64,000 bases of DNA. Source: Salinicola halophilus. GTDB taxonomy: Bacteria; Pseudomonadota; Gammaproteobacteria; Pseudomonadales; Halomonadaceae. Under the pieces are notes generated by a model. That model saw only the letters and a program-made list of their open reading frames with translations. It searched no databases and had not been told where the DNA came from. The translations under genes were made by a program, and so were the position numbers. Numbering within the stretch: the stretch's first letter is position 1; each line of letters opens with the position of its first letter. The DNA lies in the NCBI RefSeq assembly GCF_003206155.1, contig NZ_PZJV01000007.1, positions 47,102 through 111,101 on the forward strand, given 5' to 3'. This document shows positions 23,335-34,351 of the stretch, piece by piece.

Positions 23335-24503
23335 AACCCAGCGCAACCGGACTGAAACCCTGGCTGGCATTCGGCCTGCCGCTGGCAGCGGTGGTGCTCG
23401 TCGGCTGGGCGATCTATTGGCTCGGCTGGTGGCAGCAGGGAGCGGTGCACGTCGTGCTGTGGCAGCGCGATCTCTACCATGCGCTCACCTCGGCGATCAC
23501 CGAGATCGATCGCGCCCCGGGGGTGACGACCTGGGGCGTGCTGCTGGGCGTGAGCTTCGGCTACGGCGTCTTCCATGCCGCCGGACCGGGGCACGGCAAG
23601 GTGGTGTTGAGCACCTACCTCGCCTCGCAGGGCGGGGCGTGGAAGCGCGCCATCGCACTCTCGGCGCTGGCTTCCTTGCTGCAGGGCGTGATGGCGATCG
23701 CCCTCATCGCCGTACTCGTCTTCGGCCTCGGCTGGCTCACTCGTCAGGCGATGGCGAGCGTGGATCAGGCCGAGACGGTGAGCTTCCTGCTGGTGGCGCT
23801 GGTCGGGCTCTGGCTCTGTGTGCGCTCGCTGCGCCGGCTCTATCGGGCGACGTTCGCCGGGTCAGCCGTCGCTTCCGAGCCCGCGGCGCTGACTGGCCGC
23901 TATCGCTTCGACGTCGTCGCGCCCCGGAACGGGACGACACTCGCCAGCCATCGGCCCGACCCCTTCGTTCGCTCGGCCGCACCGGCGCCTGGCGCGAACG
24001 AGCAGGGTGCGAACGAGCAGGGTGCGGATCTGCGTGGCACGCACGAGCACGGGGCGCACTGCGGCTGCGGGCACGATCATCACGTCGATCCCGATACCGC
24101 GAGCGACTGGCGCGGGGCGCTGCTGACGGTGCTGTCGATCGGTATTCGCCCCTGCAGCGGGGCGGTGCTGCTGCTGGGCGCCTCGGCGCTGCTGGGGCAG
24201 TTCGGCAAGGGCGTGGTGGCGGTGATGGCGATGTCGCTGGGCACGGCGCTGACGGTGTCGTCGCTGGCGCTGCTGAGTGTCTTCGCTCGGGACTGGGTGC
24301 AGCGGCGGCTCTCGCCGATGGCGAGCCGCCACCCCTGGCAGGCGTGGGTGGGACTGGCCGGCGGCGCGCTGATCCTGGCGCTCGGGCTCTCCCTGAGCCT
24401 CGCCCAGTGGCAGCGCGGGGAGGCACCCGGCGCGCCGCTGCTGGGCTCGCCGACGGCGCAGTCCACCGAGGCGCCGGTAAGCGGGCCGTTCACTCGCGGC
24501 TGA
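23322..24503 (+). CDS. NicO/RcnA-type nickel-cobalt transporter
   Basis: A 393-residue inner-membrane protein with about six to seven helices. 'FHAAGPGHGKVVLSTYLA' is the family's first metal motif and 'SIGIRPCSGAVLLLG' the second. Between them lies a long loop containing a repeated Gly-Ala-Asn-Glu-Gln unit and a His-rich 'THEHGAHCGCGHDHHVD' stretch, probably a metal-binding sensor. GGGAGAG precedes ATG 23322, which overlaps the DUF1007 gene. The frame is open further upstream but this start fits the family. Whether it imports or exports the metal cannot be told. Confidence 0.9.
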   Translation: MSRLKPSATGLKPWLAFGLPLAAVVLVGWAIYWLGWWQQGAVHVVLWQRDLYHALTSAITEIDRAPGVTTWGVLLGVSFGYGVFHAAGPGHGKVVLSTYLASQGGAWKRAIALSALASLLQGVMAIALIAVLVFGLGWLTRQAMASVDQAETVSFLLVALVGLWLCVRSLRRLYRATFAGSAVASEPAALTGRYRFDVVAPRNGTTLASHRPDPFVRSAAPAPGANEQGANEQGADLRGTHEHGAHCGCGHDHHVDPDTASDWRGALLTVLSIGIRPCSGAVLLLGASALLGQFGKGVVAVMAMSLGTALTVSSLALLSVFARDWVQRRLSPMASRHPWQAWVGLAGGALILALGLSLSLAQWQRGEAPGAPLLGSPTAQSTEAPVSGPFTRG

Positions 24504-24524
24504 GGCGGCGGCACGCCCCGAGGC

Positions 24525-24947
24525 TCAGCCGACGTTCAGCGTCTCGGCCAGGCGGCGAATCGTGTCGCAGCGATCTTTCAGTGCGGCCTCGGCGTAGCGC
24601 TCCGCCTCGCCGTGCCCCCACACCGGGCCCGGCCAGGCGGGGTCGTCGGCGAAGCGCACGATGACGTGAACGTGGAGCTGGGCGACCACATTGCCGAGAG
24701 TGGCGACGTTGAGCTTGTCCCCCTCGAAGTGCTGCATCATCGCTTGTCCCAGCGCGGTGGCCTCCTGCCATAGCGTGCGCTGATCGGCCTGGGTGAGATC
24801 GAAGAGCTCCGTGACGTCGGGGCGGCGCGGTACCAGCACCAGCCACGGATAGCGGGCGTCCAGGCTCAGGCGGACCTGGCAGAGTGTCAGATCGACGACG
24901 TGCACGCTGTCGCGCTCGAGGCGGGGATCGAGGGTCAGACTCGGCAT
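24525..24947 (-). CDS. HIT-domain nucleotide-binding protein
   Basis: A 140-residue histidine-triad protein. The usual HxHxH core appears as 'VAQLHVHVIVRF' (His92, His94), with Gln90 in place of the first His. This variant is common in a proteobacterial HIT subgroup. HIT proteins hydrolyse nucleotide phosphoramidates or dinucleotides. The 'WPGPVWGHG' loop follows the core. Single gene on the minus strand, convergent with the NicO gene. The natural substrate is unknown. Confidence 0.88.
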   Translation of the reverse strand: MPSLTLDPRLERDSVHVVDLTLCQVRLSLDARYPWLVLVPRRPDVTELFDLTQADQRTLWQEATALGQAMMQHFEGDKLNVATLGNVVAQLHVHVIVRFADDPAWPGPVWGHGEAERYAEAALKDRCDTIRRLAETLNVG

Positions 24948-25107
24948 GGGGTGTCTCCAGCTTCGAAGTGTCTAGGCAGCGCGGGGCGGCACGACGCCGA
25001 TTTTGTGCGCACCAGGACGTCGCTCTGCTATGTTGGAACTCAGGTCGACGACTGTACGACCGGATGCGTCACGGCGCATCCTTCAGCCCGTTAAGGAGGA
25101 CGACATC

Positions 25108-25239
25108 ATGAAACGATTCATCGCATTTTCCCTGCTGGCGCTATTCAGCGCAGGCATCCTCGCCGGCTGCAACACCATCGGTGGCGCGGGCAAGGATATC
25201 GAAGAAGGTGGCGAAGCCGTACAGGACGCGGCCAGCTAA
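25108..25239 (+). CDS. entericidin EcnA/EcnB family lipoprotein
   Basis: A 43-residue lipoprotein: signal 'MKRFIAFSLLALFSAG' then lipobox 'LAGC' (Cys22), followed by a short amphipathic part with 'GAGKDIEEGGEAVQDAAS', typical of the entericidin family. AAGGAGGA seven bases upstream gives a strong ribosome site. Entericidins are small envelope lipoproteins linked to stationary-phase lysis in E. coli; most non-enteric copies are of unknown role. Monocistronic, with its own terminator. Confidence 0.9.
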   Translation: MKRFIAFSLLALFSAGILAGCNTIGGAGKDIEEGGEAVQDAAS

Positions 25240-25247
25240 CGAGACGT

Positions 25248-25280
25248 ACGCCTGGCGATCGCCAGGCGTTCTGCTTTCGG
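25248..25280 (+). terminator. terminator of the entericidin gene
   Basis: ACGCCTGGCG at 25248-25257 and CGCCAGGCGT at 25260-25269 form a perfect 22-base palindrome, nine bases after the stop, followed by TCTGCTTTC. The T run is weak but the position and symmetry fit. Confidence 0.65.
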
Positions 25281-25600
25281 CGATGCGCTTGCCATCCCTC
25301 GTTCCCTCCGCCGCGCTGCAGTATGCCGCTCGGTTCTCGACCGTCCTCCCCAGTGCCGATGCTCCTGCCCGCCCCGAGCGTTCTGTGTCTTCCCGGCCTC
25401 TGCGGCTTTCCCAGACATTCTCACTCGCGCCATTTCGCATGCCGGCTTCCGCCGCGCGCGGCGGCCGACCGATGTCGGTGAAGGCGTGTCTTCGCGACCT
25501 TGCGAGCAGGTTCGAACGCGAGCACATGCTAAAGTAGTGTCGCGCCCGGTCGCTCTTTTCGTACCGTTTACCTCGCCGCCGGCCGGGCCGGAGGTCACCC
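25281..25600. other. intergenic stretch before fdhD
   Basis: About 320 bases without a gene I can support. Reading frames here on both strands are rich in Arg, Ser and Pro and look like frames of non-coding GC-rich DNA. An AGG lies eight bases before the fdhD start. Confidence 0.5.
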
Positions 25601-26440
25601 ATGTCAGCTCTCGACGATCGCGCCCGCCGGGGCGATACCCCGTGTGATGCGGCCCCTGCTCCGAGCGAACCCGCCGCGCGTGCCGCGAGCGAGTCGGCGC
25701 TTGCGTTCACCGATGCGAGCCACGAGTCGATCGAGGCGCTCCCCGGGCCGGACGAGAAACCGGTTTCCATCGTCTTCAACGACACCGCCTACGCGACCGT
25801 GCTGGCGACGCCTTCGCAGCTCGAGGCGCTGGCCGTGGGCTTCGCCTACAGCGAGGGCGTCATCGACCGCTACGCCGACGTCGAGTCGATCGAGTCCGAA
25901 TCGAGCCGGCACGGTCTGCGGGTTCGGCTGACGGTGGCGCCCCGGATCGCTCGCCGCGCCGAGAGTCAGGCGCGGGCGACGCTCTCCACCAGCGGCTGCG
26001 GGGCCTGTGGTGTGCAGGAGGAGTCGCAGCTGCTGTTCGGCCTGACTCGGCTACCCACCACCGCCTTGCCTGCCGCAAGCGCGCTGCAGTGCGGCCTCGA
26101 CACCCTGCGCGAGCGCGCCGCCACCGGGATGCATCTGGCACTGGGGCTGTCCGCGGCAGGGGAGACGACGAGCCTCGGCCTCGACATCGGTCGTCACAAT
26201 GCGCTCGACAAGGTGATCGGCGAGAGTCTGATGGCGGGGCGGATGCCGGCCGCGGTCATGACCTCGAGCCGCTGCAGTCTAGAGCTGGTGCAGAAGAGCG
26301 TGCGCGCTCGCATACCGGCGCTGGCGACGCTCTCCTACCCGTCGCGGCTGGCGGTGAATGTCGCCCGCTCCTGCAATCTGACGCTGATCAACTGCCATCG
26401 CGGGCGGCGCCTGGAGCTGCTCAGTCGCGGAGACGTCTAG
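25601..26440 (+). CDS. fdhD: sulfur carrier protein FdhD for formate dehydrogenase
   Basis: FdhD moves sulfur from the desulfurase IscS to the molybdenum cofactor of formate dehydrogenases. The 279 residues match the family's size. 'FNDTAYATVLATPSQLEAL' and 'GFAYSEGVI' are conserved N-terminal motifs; the sulfur-carrying pair is in 'STSGCGACGVQ' (Cys133, Cys136). The first 40 residues are low in conservation. It is followed by a formate/nitrite channel and a molybdopterin oxidoreductase, its probable client. Confidence 0.94.
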   Translation: MSALDDRARRGDTPCDAAPAPSEPAARAASESALAFTDASHESIEALPGPDEKPVSIVFNDTAYATVLATPSQLEALAVGFAYSEGVIDRYADVESIESESSRHGLRVRLTVAPRIARRAESQARATLSTSGCGACGVQEESQLLFGLTRLPTTALPAASALQCGLDTLRERAATGMHLALGLSAAGETTSLGLDIGRHNALDKVIGESLMAGRMPAAVMTSSRCSLELVQKSVRARIPALATLSYPSRLAVNVARSCNLTLINCHRGRRLELLSRGDV

Positions 26441-26615
26441 TTCTGCCGTCGCGAATCTGGCGGGCCGTCGACGCGTCACAGCCCATCGGCGATAATGTTA
26501 GTGAGCAAATAATTTCTGTGCGTATTGAGCTATATGAATGATACGATACTCGGGTGTGACCAAACGTCACACGCCTTCACTCATCGTTTCCGTTCAGACA
26601 TCGCTCGAGGCATTC

Positions 26616-27509
26616 ATGGCTTTCCATTCCCCCCAGGACACGGCGCTTCAGGCGGTCTCCGCCGGTTACAAGAAGAGCCGGACCCCGCTGGGTGCGCTGC
26701 TCATTCTCGGCTTTCTCGCCGGCGCCTTCATCGCCATCGGTTTTCTGCTCGACATCCGCGTGACCGCCACCATGCCCGCCGAGTGGGGCGGTCTTCGCAC
26801 CTTCATCGGGGCATCGGTCTTTCCCATCGGGCTGGTGCTGACGCTGATCGCCGGCGGCGAGCTGCTGACCGGTAACATGATGACGCTGCCGATGGCGCTG
26901 TTCTCGCGGCGCATCGGTGCTGGCGCGCTGATCAAAAACTGGGGGCTGGTCACGCTCGCCAACTTCGCCGGTAGCCTCGCGGTGGCCTACGGTTTCGGTC
27001 ATTTCCTGGGGCTGGCGGAAGGTGACTTTCTCGCCACCACGGTGTCGATCGCCCAGCACAAGGTGCAGGCGGACTTCTGGCACGCGCTGGTGTCGGGCAT
27101 CGGCTGCAACTGGCTGGTCTGTCTGGCAGTCTGGCTCGGTTACGCCAGCAAGGACGTCGCCGGCAAGATCTTCGGTATCTGGTTTCCGGTGATGGCCTTC
27201 GTGGCGATCGGCTTTCAGCACGTCGTGGCCAACATGTTCGTGGTTCCGGCGGCCATCTTCACCGGCGCCGTGACCTGGGGCGAGTATCTGCCCAACTTCA
27301 TCGCCGTGTTCATCGGTAACGCGATCGGCGGGGCGCTCTTCGTCGGGCTGGCCTATCACGTGGCCTATCGACCCAACGACTCGCTCGACGCCGTGGTCGA
27401 GGCGCCGGCCGCACAAGGCGAAGCCGCCGTCGATGCCAGCCGCGCGGCAGCGACCCGCGCCAAGCGCTCGACAGCGGCCGCGGAGACGCAATCGGCCAGG
27501 CGCGCCTGA
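26616..27509 (+). CDS. formate/nitrite transporter (FNT family)
   Basis: About 297 residues from ATG 26616 (GAGG five bases before). A longer frame begins at 26538 but lacks a ribosome site. Six membrane helices with FNT features: 'GGELLTGNMMTLPMAL', 'ANFAGSLAVAYGFGHF', 'SGIGCNWLVCLAVWLGYASK', 'GFQHVVANMFVVPAAIF' (the His of the pore) and 'NFIAVFIGNAIGGALFVGL'. These form homopentameric channels for formate, nitrite or related anions. The C-terminal tail of about 40 residues is Ala/Arg-rich. It lies between fdhD and the formate-dehydrogenase-like gene, so formate is the likely substrate. Confidence 0.93.
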   Translation: MAFHSPQDTALQAVSAGYKKSRTPLGALLILGFLAGAFIAIGFLLDIRVTATMPAEWGGLRTFIGASVFPIGLVLTLIAGGELLTGNMMTLPMALFSRRIGAGALIKNWGLVTLANFAGSLAVAYGFGHFLGLAEGDFLATTVSIAQHKVQADFWHALVSGIGCNWLVCLAVWLGYASKDVAGKIFGIWFPVMAFVAIGFQHVVANMFVVPAAIFTGAVTWGEYLPNFIAVFIGNAIGGALFVGLAYHVAYRPNDSLDAVVEAPAAQGEAAVDASRAAATRAKRSTAAAETQSARRA

Positions 27510-27648
27510 GCCAGAGTTCGACACAAGCGCGGCTTTTCCATCGTCGCGGCTTGGCCTTCTCCCCCTGCGGGTCGAGAAGGCCGCCGCGATTCGACGTCAC
27601 GGCTGGTAAAGGGAGATCGGGCGTCGCTCACCGTTTTGGAGATTTTGC

Positions 27649-29986
<2,338 letters not shown>

Positions 29987-29994
<8 letters not shown>

Positions 29995-30292
29995 GACCGG
30001 CGACGACGCCGATCTCGCGCAGGCGCTCGCGGCGCTATTACAGGCGCATCTGGGCCTCGATCCGCTGGCAGGGGTGGTCTGGCTCGCGCTGCGTGACGTC
30101 GGCGACTCGCCGCGGGGGCTGACCACCGCGCAGCTCTCGCGCCGGCTCGAGGTCGAGCACGCCCTGGTTCGCCGCGCCGCGGCGGAACTCGAGGCGCTGG
30201 GCTGGATCGACAGTCGTCCCGCCGGTGGGGCGAGCCCGGCGCTTCGCTTGACCATGGTCGAGGTTCCCGGGGACGGCTCCGGCGACGCATAA
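29987..30292 (+). CDS. small winged-helix-like protein of the formate locus
   Basis: A 101-residue protein starting at TTG 29987, overlapping the oxidoreductase stop by eight bases. The pattern 'LTTAQLSRRLEVEHALVRRA' followed by 'ELEALGWIDSR' is a helix-turn-helix with a wing, as in small DNA-binding regulators or assembly factors. Similar small proteins are found after YdeP-type oxidoreductase genes. Its tight coupling to the enzyme suggests a regulatory or maturation role, which I infer only. Confidence 0.72.
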
Positions 30293-30309
30293 TCCCTCTC
30301 TTGATGAGA

Positions 30310-30375
30310 CGACGGTCGCCAGATCGAACGACGGTCGCCAGATCGGACGACAGTCGCCAGATCGAACGACATTCG
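30310..30375. repeat. 19-bp tandem repeat upstream of the short-chain dehydrogenase
   Basis: Units CGACGGTCGCCAGATCGAA (30310), CGACGGTCGCCAGATCGGA (30329), CGACAGTCGCCAGATCGAA (30348) and a partial CGACATTCG (30367). The array fills nearly all the space between the winged-helix gene and the ribosome site at 30380. Confidence 0.85.
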
Positions 30376-30390
30376 ATGAGAGAGGTGGGT

Positions 30391-31155
30391 ATGGCAGCAG
30401 GCGATCTCGAAGGCCGCGTGGCGGTCGTGACGGGCGGTGGCACCGGTATTGGCTACGCCATTGCGCGGGGGCTTGCCGAGGCCGGCGCCCGCGTGGTGGT
30501 CACCTATCGCAGCCACCAGCCCGATGCTGCCGCGCTCGAGGCGTTGACGCCTTCGAGCGGGGCGCCACCGCTGGCCTACGCCCTCGACGTCACCGATGAG
30601 TCCGCCGTGGCGGCGTTCGCGGACGATCTCGAGCGCGAGATCGGCGCCATCGACATCCTGGTCAACAACGCCGGCGGTCTGGTACAGCGCGCGACCATTG
30701 AGGAGATGCCATTCTCGCTCTGGCGTCAGGTGCAGGCGCTCAACGTCGACTCGGTCTTTCTGGTCACTCACCACCTGATGCGGCTGTTGAATGACCAGCA
30801 AGGACGCATCATCACCCTTGCCTCACTCGCCGGCCGCAACGGCGGCCACCCCGGCGCGACCGCCTATGCCACCGCCAAGGCGGCGCTGTTCGGTTTTACC
30901 CGCGGGCTCGCCAAGGAACTCGCGCCCCGCGGTATCACCGTCAATGCGCTGGCGCCCGGTTTCATCGAGGCCACGCCGTTCCATGCCACCTTCACCACCG
31001 AAGCCTCCAAGCGCGCCACTATCGACAGCATCCCCGCGGGACGCGCCGGGCTACCCGAGGACGTCGCGTCCGCGGCGCTGTGGCTTGCCAGTGACGGCGC
31101 GGCGTTCGTCTCCGGCACCGTCGTCGATATCAACGGGGCGCAGTACTTTGGTTAG
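30391..31155 (+). CDS. short-chain dehydrogenase/reductase (FabG-like)
   Basis: 254 residues from ATG 30391, which has GAGAGAGG at suitable spacing; longer frames would read through the tandem repeat. 'VVTGGGTGIGYAIARGLA' is the Rossmann cofactor motif, 'NNAGG' follows at about 90, and the catalytic Ser-Tyr-Lys are in 'ITLASLAG' and 'AYATAKAALFGFTRGLAKEL'. Pro-Gly and 'PEDVASAALWLASD' complete the classical SDR pattern. Probably NAD(P)-dependent oxidation or reduction of a small alcohol or ketone. It stands in the same direction as the formate genes but apart from them. Confidence 0.93.
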   Translation: MAAGDLEGRVAVVTGGGTGIGYAIARGLAEAGARVVVTYRSHQPDAAALEALTPSSGAPPLAYALDVTDESAVAAFADDLEREIGAIDILVNNAGGLVQRATIEEMPFSLWRQVQALNVDSVFLVTHHLMRLLNDQQGRIITLASLAGRNGGHPGATAYATAKAALFGFTRGLAKELAPRGITVNALAPGFIEATPFHATFTTEASKRATIDSIPAGRAGLPEDVASAALWLASDGAAFVSGTVVDINGAQYFG

Positions 31156-31196
31156 CAGTTCGGGGCTAGCAGTTCGGTGTCAGCAGCTCGGTGCTT
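31153..31196. repeat. imperfect 14-15-bp repeats after the SDR gene
   Basis: TAGCAGTTCGGGGC (31153), TAGCAGTTCGGTGTC (31167) and AGCAGCTCGGTGCTT (31182) start within the stop codon of the short-chain dehydrogenase gene. Three decayed copies. Confidence 0.6.
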
Positions 31197-31240
31197 GCGG
31201 TTTGGCACTGACGGTTCGCATGCGGGGTGGACGACGGCCA

Positions 31241-32005
31241 TCAGCCGCCGAAGGTGAAGCGCCGCTCCAGGCGCTCGAAGGCCAGGTCGGCGACGATCGC
31301 CAGTAGACCCACCAGCAGCGCCCCCTGGATCACGTAGGCGAGGTTGTTGCTGACCAGCCCCGCGATCAGCGGCGTTCCGAGGCTCTTGGCACCGACCGTC
31401 GAGCCGATGGTCGCGGTCCCGATGTTGATGATCACCGAGACGCGAACGCCGGCGACGATCACTCGCATCGCCAGCGGCAGTTCGATGCGCCAGAGAATCT
31501 GCCAGGCGCTCATGCCGTTGCCCCGCGCCGCCTCGCGGGTCGTCTCGGGGACGGTATCGAGCCCGGTAATGGTGTTCTGGATCACCGGCAGCAGCCCATA
31601 GAGCGACAGCGCGATGATCGTGGGGGCGAAGCCGAAGCCGGCGAGCGGCACGGCGATGGCGAGCACGGCGGCGGGCGGAAAGGTCTGCCCGACGGCGGCG
31701 AGCGACGACACCATGGGTTCGAACTCGCGCCCCGCGGGGCGGGTGACGAACAGCCCGGCGGCGATACCGATGCCGACCGAAATCAGCGACGACACGACCA
31801 CCAGGCCGATGTGCGCGAGCATCAGGTTGAGATAGCTGTCGCGGGTGTAAAGCGGGTTGCTGACCGAGGGGAACAGCGCGCGGAAGAGCGGCTCGAGCTG
31901 AGCCATGCCGAGCGTCAGCGCGATCAGCAGTCCGCAGAGCGCGATCAGTACGCCGCTGCCGGCACTCGCGGCGCGTAGCCGGTGAAGCGTTCGCGCACCG
32001 CTCAC
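31241..32005 (-). CDS. osmolyte ABC transporter permease (second)
   Basis: A 254-residue inner-membrane permease of the OpuCB/YehW type with about six helices and the coupling-helix motif 'REAARGNGMSAWQILWRIELPLAM'. It is the last gene of a four-gene minus-strand operon (binding protein, large permease, ATPase, this permease) of the glycine betaine/choline uptake class. Its start overlaps the ATPase stop by four bases. Halophiles use such systems to take up compatible solutes. Confidence 0.92.
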   Translation of the reverse strand: MSGARTLHRLRAASAGSGVLIALCGLLIALTLGMAQLEPLFRALFPSVSNPLYTRDSYLNLMLAHIGLVVVSSLISVGIGIAAGLFVTRPAGREFEPMVSSLAAVGQTFPPAAVLAIAVPLAGFGFAPTIIALSLYGLLPVIQNTITGLDTVPETTREAARGNGMSAWQILWRIELPLAMRVIVAGVRVSVIINIGTATIGSTVGAKSLGTPLIAGLVSNNLAYVIQGALLVGLLAIVADLAFERLERRFTFGG

Positions 32006-33129
32006 GCCGGATCCCCGCCGTCGTTATCGGACAGAGCGCCGTTGCCGGCGGCGCGCGTGGACGAAGCGTTGGCGCCCGGCCCCCGCTCGATGCCCATCAC
32101 GCCCTGCATACCGACCTCGGCGATGAGTTGGCCGCTCTCGTCGACCACCGGCAGTACCATCACGCGGTACCACACCATGCGCGACAGCGCCTCCTTCATG
32201 CTCATCTCCGGCGTCGCGGTCCACTCCGCCTTCACTCGGGTGACGGCGTCCTCGTCGTCGAGCCGGGCGCCGGCCAGTGCGGTGGGGCGGCCGGCGTCAT
32301 CGATCATCCACCAGTGGCTGCCCGGTTCGGGGAGCGCATCGCGGGGGGCAACGCTCGGCGGGCGCTGATACTGATGGACCCAGCGCCGCGAGAGCAGCTT
32401 GAGGCCGAGATCCGCCTGACCGATGAACTCGCGCACGAAGTCGTCGGCGGGCTCGACCATCATCTCCACCGGCCGTTCGTACTGCACCAGCTTGCCGTCG
32501 TTGAGCAGGGCGATGCGGGTGGCGAGCGAGAGCGCCTCGTCCATGTCGTGGGTGACGAAGACGATGGTCTTGCCGGTCTGCTGATGCACGCGCCGCATCT
32601 CCGTCTGCAGCACTTCGCGGGTGATCGGGTCGACCGCGCCGAAGGGCTCGTCCATCAGCAGGACTTCCGGGTCGGCGGCGAGGGCTCGGGCAACGCCCAC
32701 GCGCTGCGCCTGGCCGCCGGAGAGCTGGTGCGGGAGCTTGTCGCGAAACGTCGTCGGGTCGAGGTGGAACATCGCCAGCAGCTCGTCGACGCGGTCGTCG
32801 ATGCGCGATCGGGGCCACTTCAGCAGCTGCGGCACGGTGGCGACGTTGCGCGCCACGCTCCAGTGTGGAAAGAGCCCCGTCGACTGGATCGCATAGCCGA
32901 TGCGCCGGCGCAGCTGCTCCACGGGCAGCGCGGCAACGTCCTCGCCGCCGAGGGTGATGCGTCCGCCGCTCGCGGGAATCAGGCGGTTGATCATCTTCAG
33001 CGTGGTCGACTTGCCGCAGCCCGAGGGGCCGATCAGCACGGCGAATTCGCCGGTCTCGAAGGTCAGCGTGATGTCGTCGACCACGGTCTTGCCGGCGTAG
33101 CGCTTGGTGAGGCCCTGTAGTTCGATCAT
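32002..33129 (-). CDS. osmolyte ABC transporter ATP-binding protein
   Basis: A 375-residue ATPase from ATG 33129. Walker A 'IGPSGCGKSTT' at 33-43, signature 'LSGGQAQRVGVARAL' near 135, Walker B 'EVLLMDEPFGAVD', and 'VFVTHDMDEALSLA'. After the ATPase comes a C-terminal part with one recognisable CBS-like half ('MVWYRVMVLPVVDESGQLIAEV'), as in OpuA/OpuC proteins, where CBS domains sense ionic strength. The tail is disordered. Energises import by the two flanking permeases. Confidence 0.93.
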   Translation of the reverse strand: MIELQGLTKRYAGKTVVDDITLTFETGEFAVLIGPSGCGKSTTLKMINRLIPASGGRITLGGEDVAALPVEQLRRRIGYAIQSTGLFPHWSVARNVATVPQLLKWPRSRIDDRVDELLAMFHLDPTTFRDKLPHQLSGGQAQRVGVARALAADPEVLLMDEPFGAVDPITREVLQTEMRRVHQQTGKTIVFVTHDMDEALSLATRIALLNDGKLVQYERPVEMMVEPADDFVREFIGQADLGLKLLSRRWVHQYQRPPSVAPRDALPEPGSHWWMIDDAGRPTALAGARLDDEDAVTRVKAEWTATPEMSMKEALSRMVWYRVMVLPVVDESGQLIAEVGMQGVMGIERGPGANASSTRAAGNGALSDNDGGDPA

Positions 33130-33133
33130 TGCG

Positions 33134-34351
33134 TCACCCTTGGCCGGCGCGAGTGGGGCGGCTGAGCGCCACCAGTAGCTGTAGCGTGAAGTCGGCGACC
33201 ACCGCGAGCACGATGGTCGGAATGGCCCCCAGTAGTACCAGATCGATGGCGTACTGGCCGAGTCCCTGAAAGATGAAGGCACCGAGCCCGCCGGCGCCGA
33301 TGAGGGCGGCGACCACCGTCAAACCGATCGCCTGCACCGTGACGATGCGCAGCCCGGAAAGAATCACCGGCAGTGCCAGCGGTATCTCTACCCGCCAGAG
33401 AATCTGGCGCGCCGTCATGCCCATGCCGCGGGCGGCTTCCAGCGTGCCCGGGGCGACGCCGGCGAGCCCGGCGTAGGTGTTGCGCACGATCGGCAGCAGC
33501 GAGTAGAGCACCAGTGCGATGAGCGCGGGCGCGGCACCGATGCCGCCGACGCCCACCTCGCGCAGCCACGGCAGTGCCGCGGCGAGCGCTGCCAGCGGCG
33601 CGATCAGCAGGCCGAAGACGGCGATCGACGGCAGCGTCTGGAAGACGTTGAGCACGCTGAACAGCACGTTGCGAGCGCCCGGGCGACGCCGCGCGAGCAG
33701 CCCCAGCGGCAGGCCGACGACGAGGGCCGGCACCAGCGCGCCGGCAACCAGCGCCAGGTGGCGCGTCAGCTGATCGACGAAGTTGTCCCGCTGATTGGCG
33801 AACTCGCGCATGATGGAGAGCGGCGACAGCAGGTCGGTCGCGAAACAGACGCCGACGAGGGTGAGCGCTGTCGCCGCGTAGAGCGCCCGCCAGACGGGGG
33901 GCGGACGTAGCCGCTGCAGGGCGTCGATCATGATCAGACCGGCGGCAAACAGCAGCACCCAGAAGGCGCTGCCCTGGGAAACGCGGGCGGCAGGGGAGGC
34001 GTCCGCCAAGGCGCGGTGGGCGTAGCCACCGAGGGCGACGAAATCCAGCGCCAGCAGGGCGAGTGCCGCCGCCAGGGCGACGGCGTGGCCCGGACGGCGG
34101 GGCATCAGGTGAGCGAACGACGCCAGCGCCAGCAGCGCGAGCAGCCCCGCCAGCGTCACGAGCTGCCAGGGCGCGAATGCGGCCCACGTCGACATCGACT
34201 GACCCGACACTAGCCGATTGGGCGCCATGCTGGCGAAGGGCAACAGGCCCACGCCGAGCAGGCAGACGACGACCAGCGTCAGGAGAACCCGGTTGCCGAT
34301 CAGGGGTGAGCGCCGCTCGGCGCTCGACGATGGCGCGGCGGCGTCAGTCAA
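33134..34351 (-). CDS. osmolyte ABC transporter permease (large)
   Basis: A 405-residue permease with extra N-terminal helices (about four before residue 170) compared with the 254-residue partner. The transporter core has 'LVPALVVGLPLGLLARRRPG' and the coupling motif 'LEAARGMGMTARQILWRVEIPLAL'. YehY-like proteins of the YehZYXW/OsmF system have a similar extended N terminus. Its start overlaps the binding-protein stop by eight bases and its stop is four bases from the ATPase start, so the operon is tight. Confidence 0.9.
   Translation of the reverse strand: MTDAAAPSSSAERRSPLIGNRVLLTLVVVCLLGVGLLPFASMAPNRLVSGQSMSTWAAFAPWQLVTLAGLLALLALASFAHLMPRRPGHAVALAAALALLALDFVALGGYAHRALADASPAARVSQGSAFWVLLFAAGLIMIDALQRLRPPPVWRALYAATALTLVGVCFATDLLSPLSIMREFANQRDNFVDQLTRHLALVAGALVPALVVGLPLGLLARRRPGARNVLFSVLNVFQTLPSIAVFGLLIAPLAALAAALPWLREVGVGGIGAAPALIALVLYSLLPIVRNTYAGLAGVAPGTLEAARGMGMTARQILWRVEIPLALPVILSGLRIVTVQAIGLTVVAALIGAGGLGAFIFQGLGQYAIDLVLLGAIPTIVLAVVADFTLQLLVALSRPTRAGQG

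Noticed and set aside
25281..25600. Overlapping frames of about 100 codons on both strands before fdhD
   Set aside because: Composition is typical of non-coding GC-rich frames; no motif, no ribosome site.
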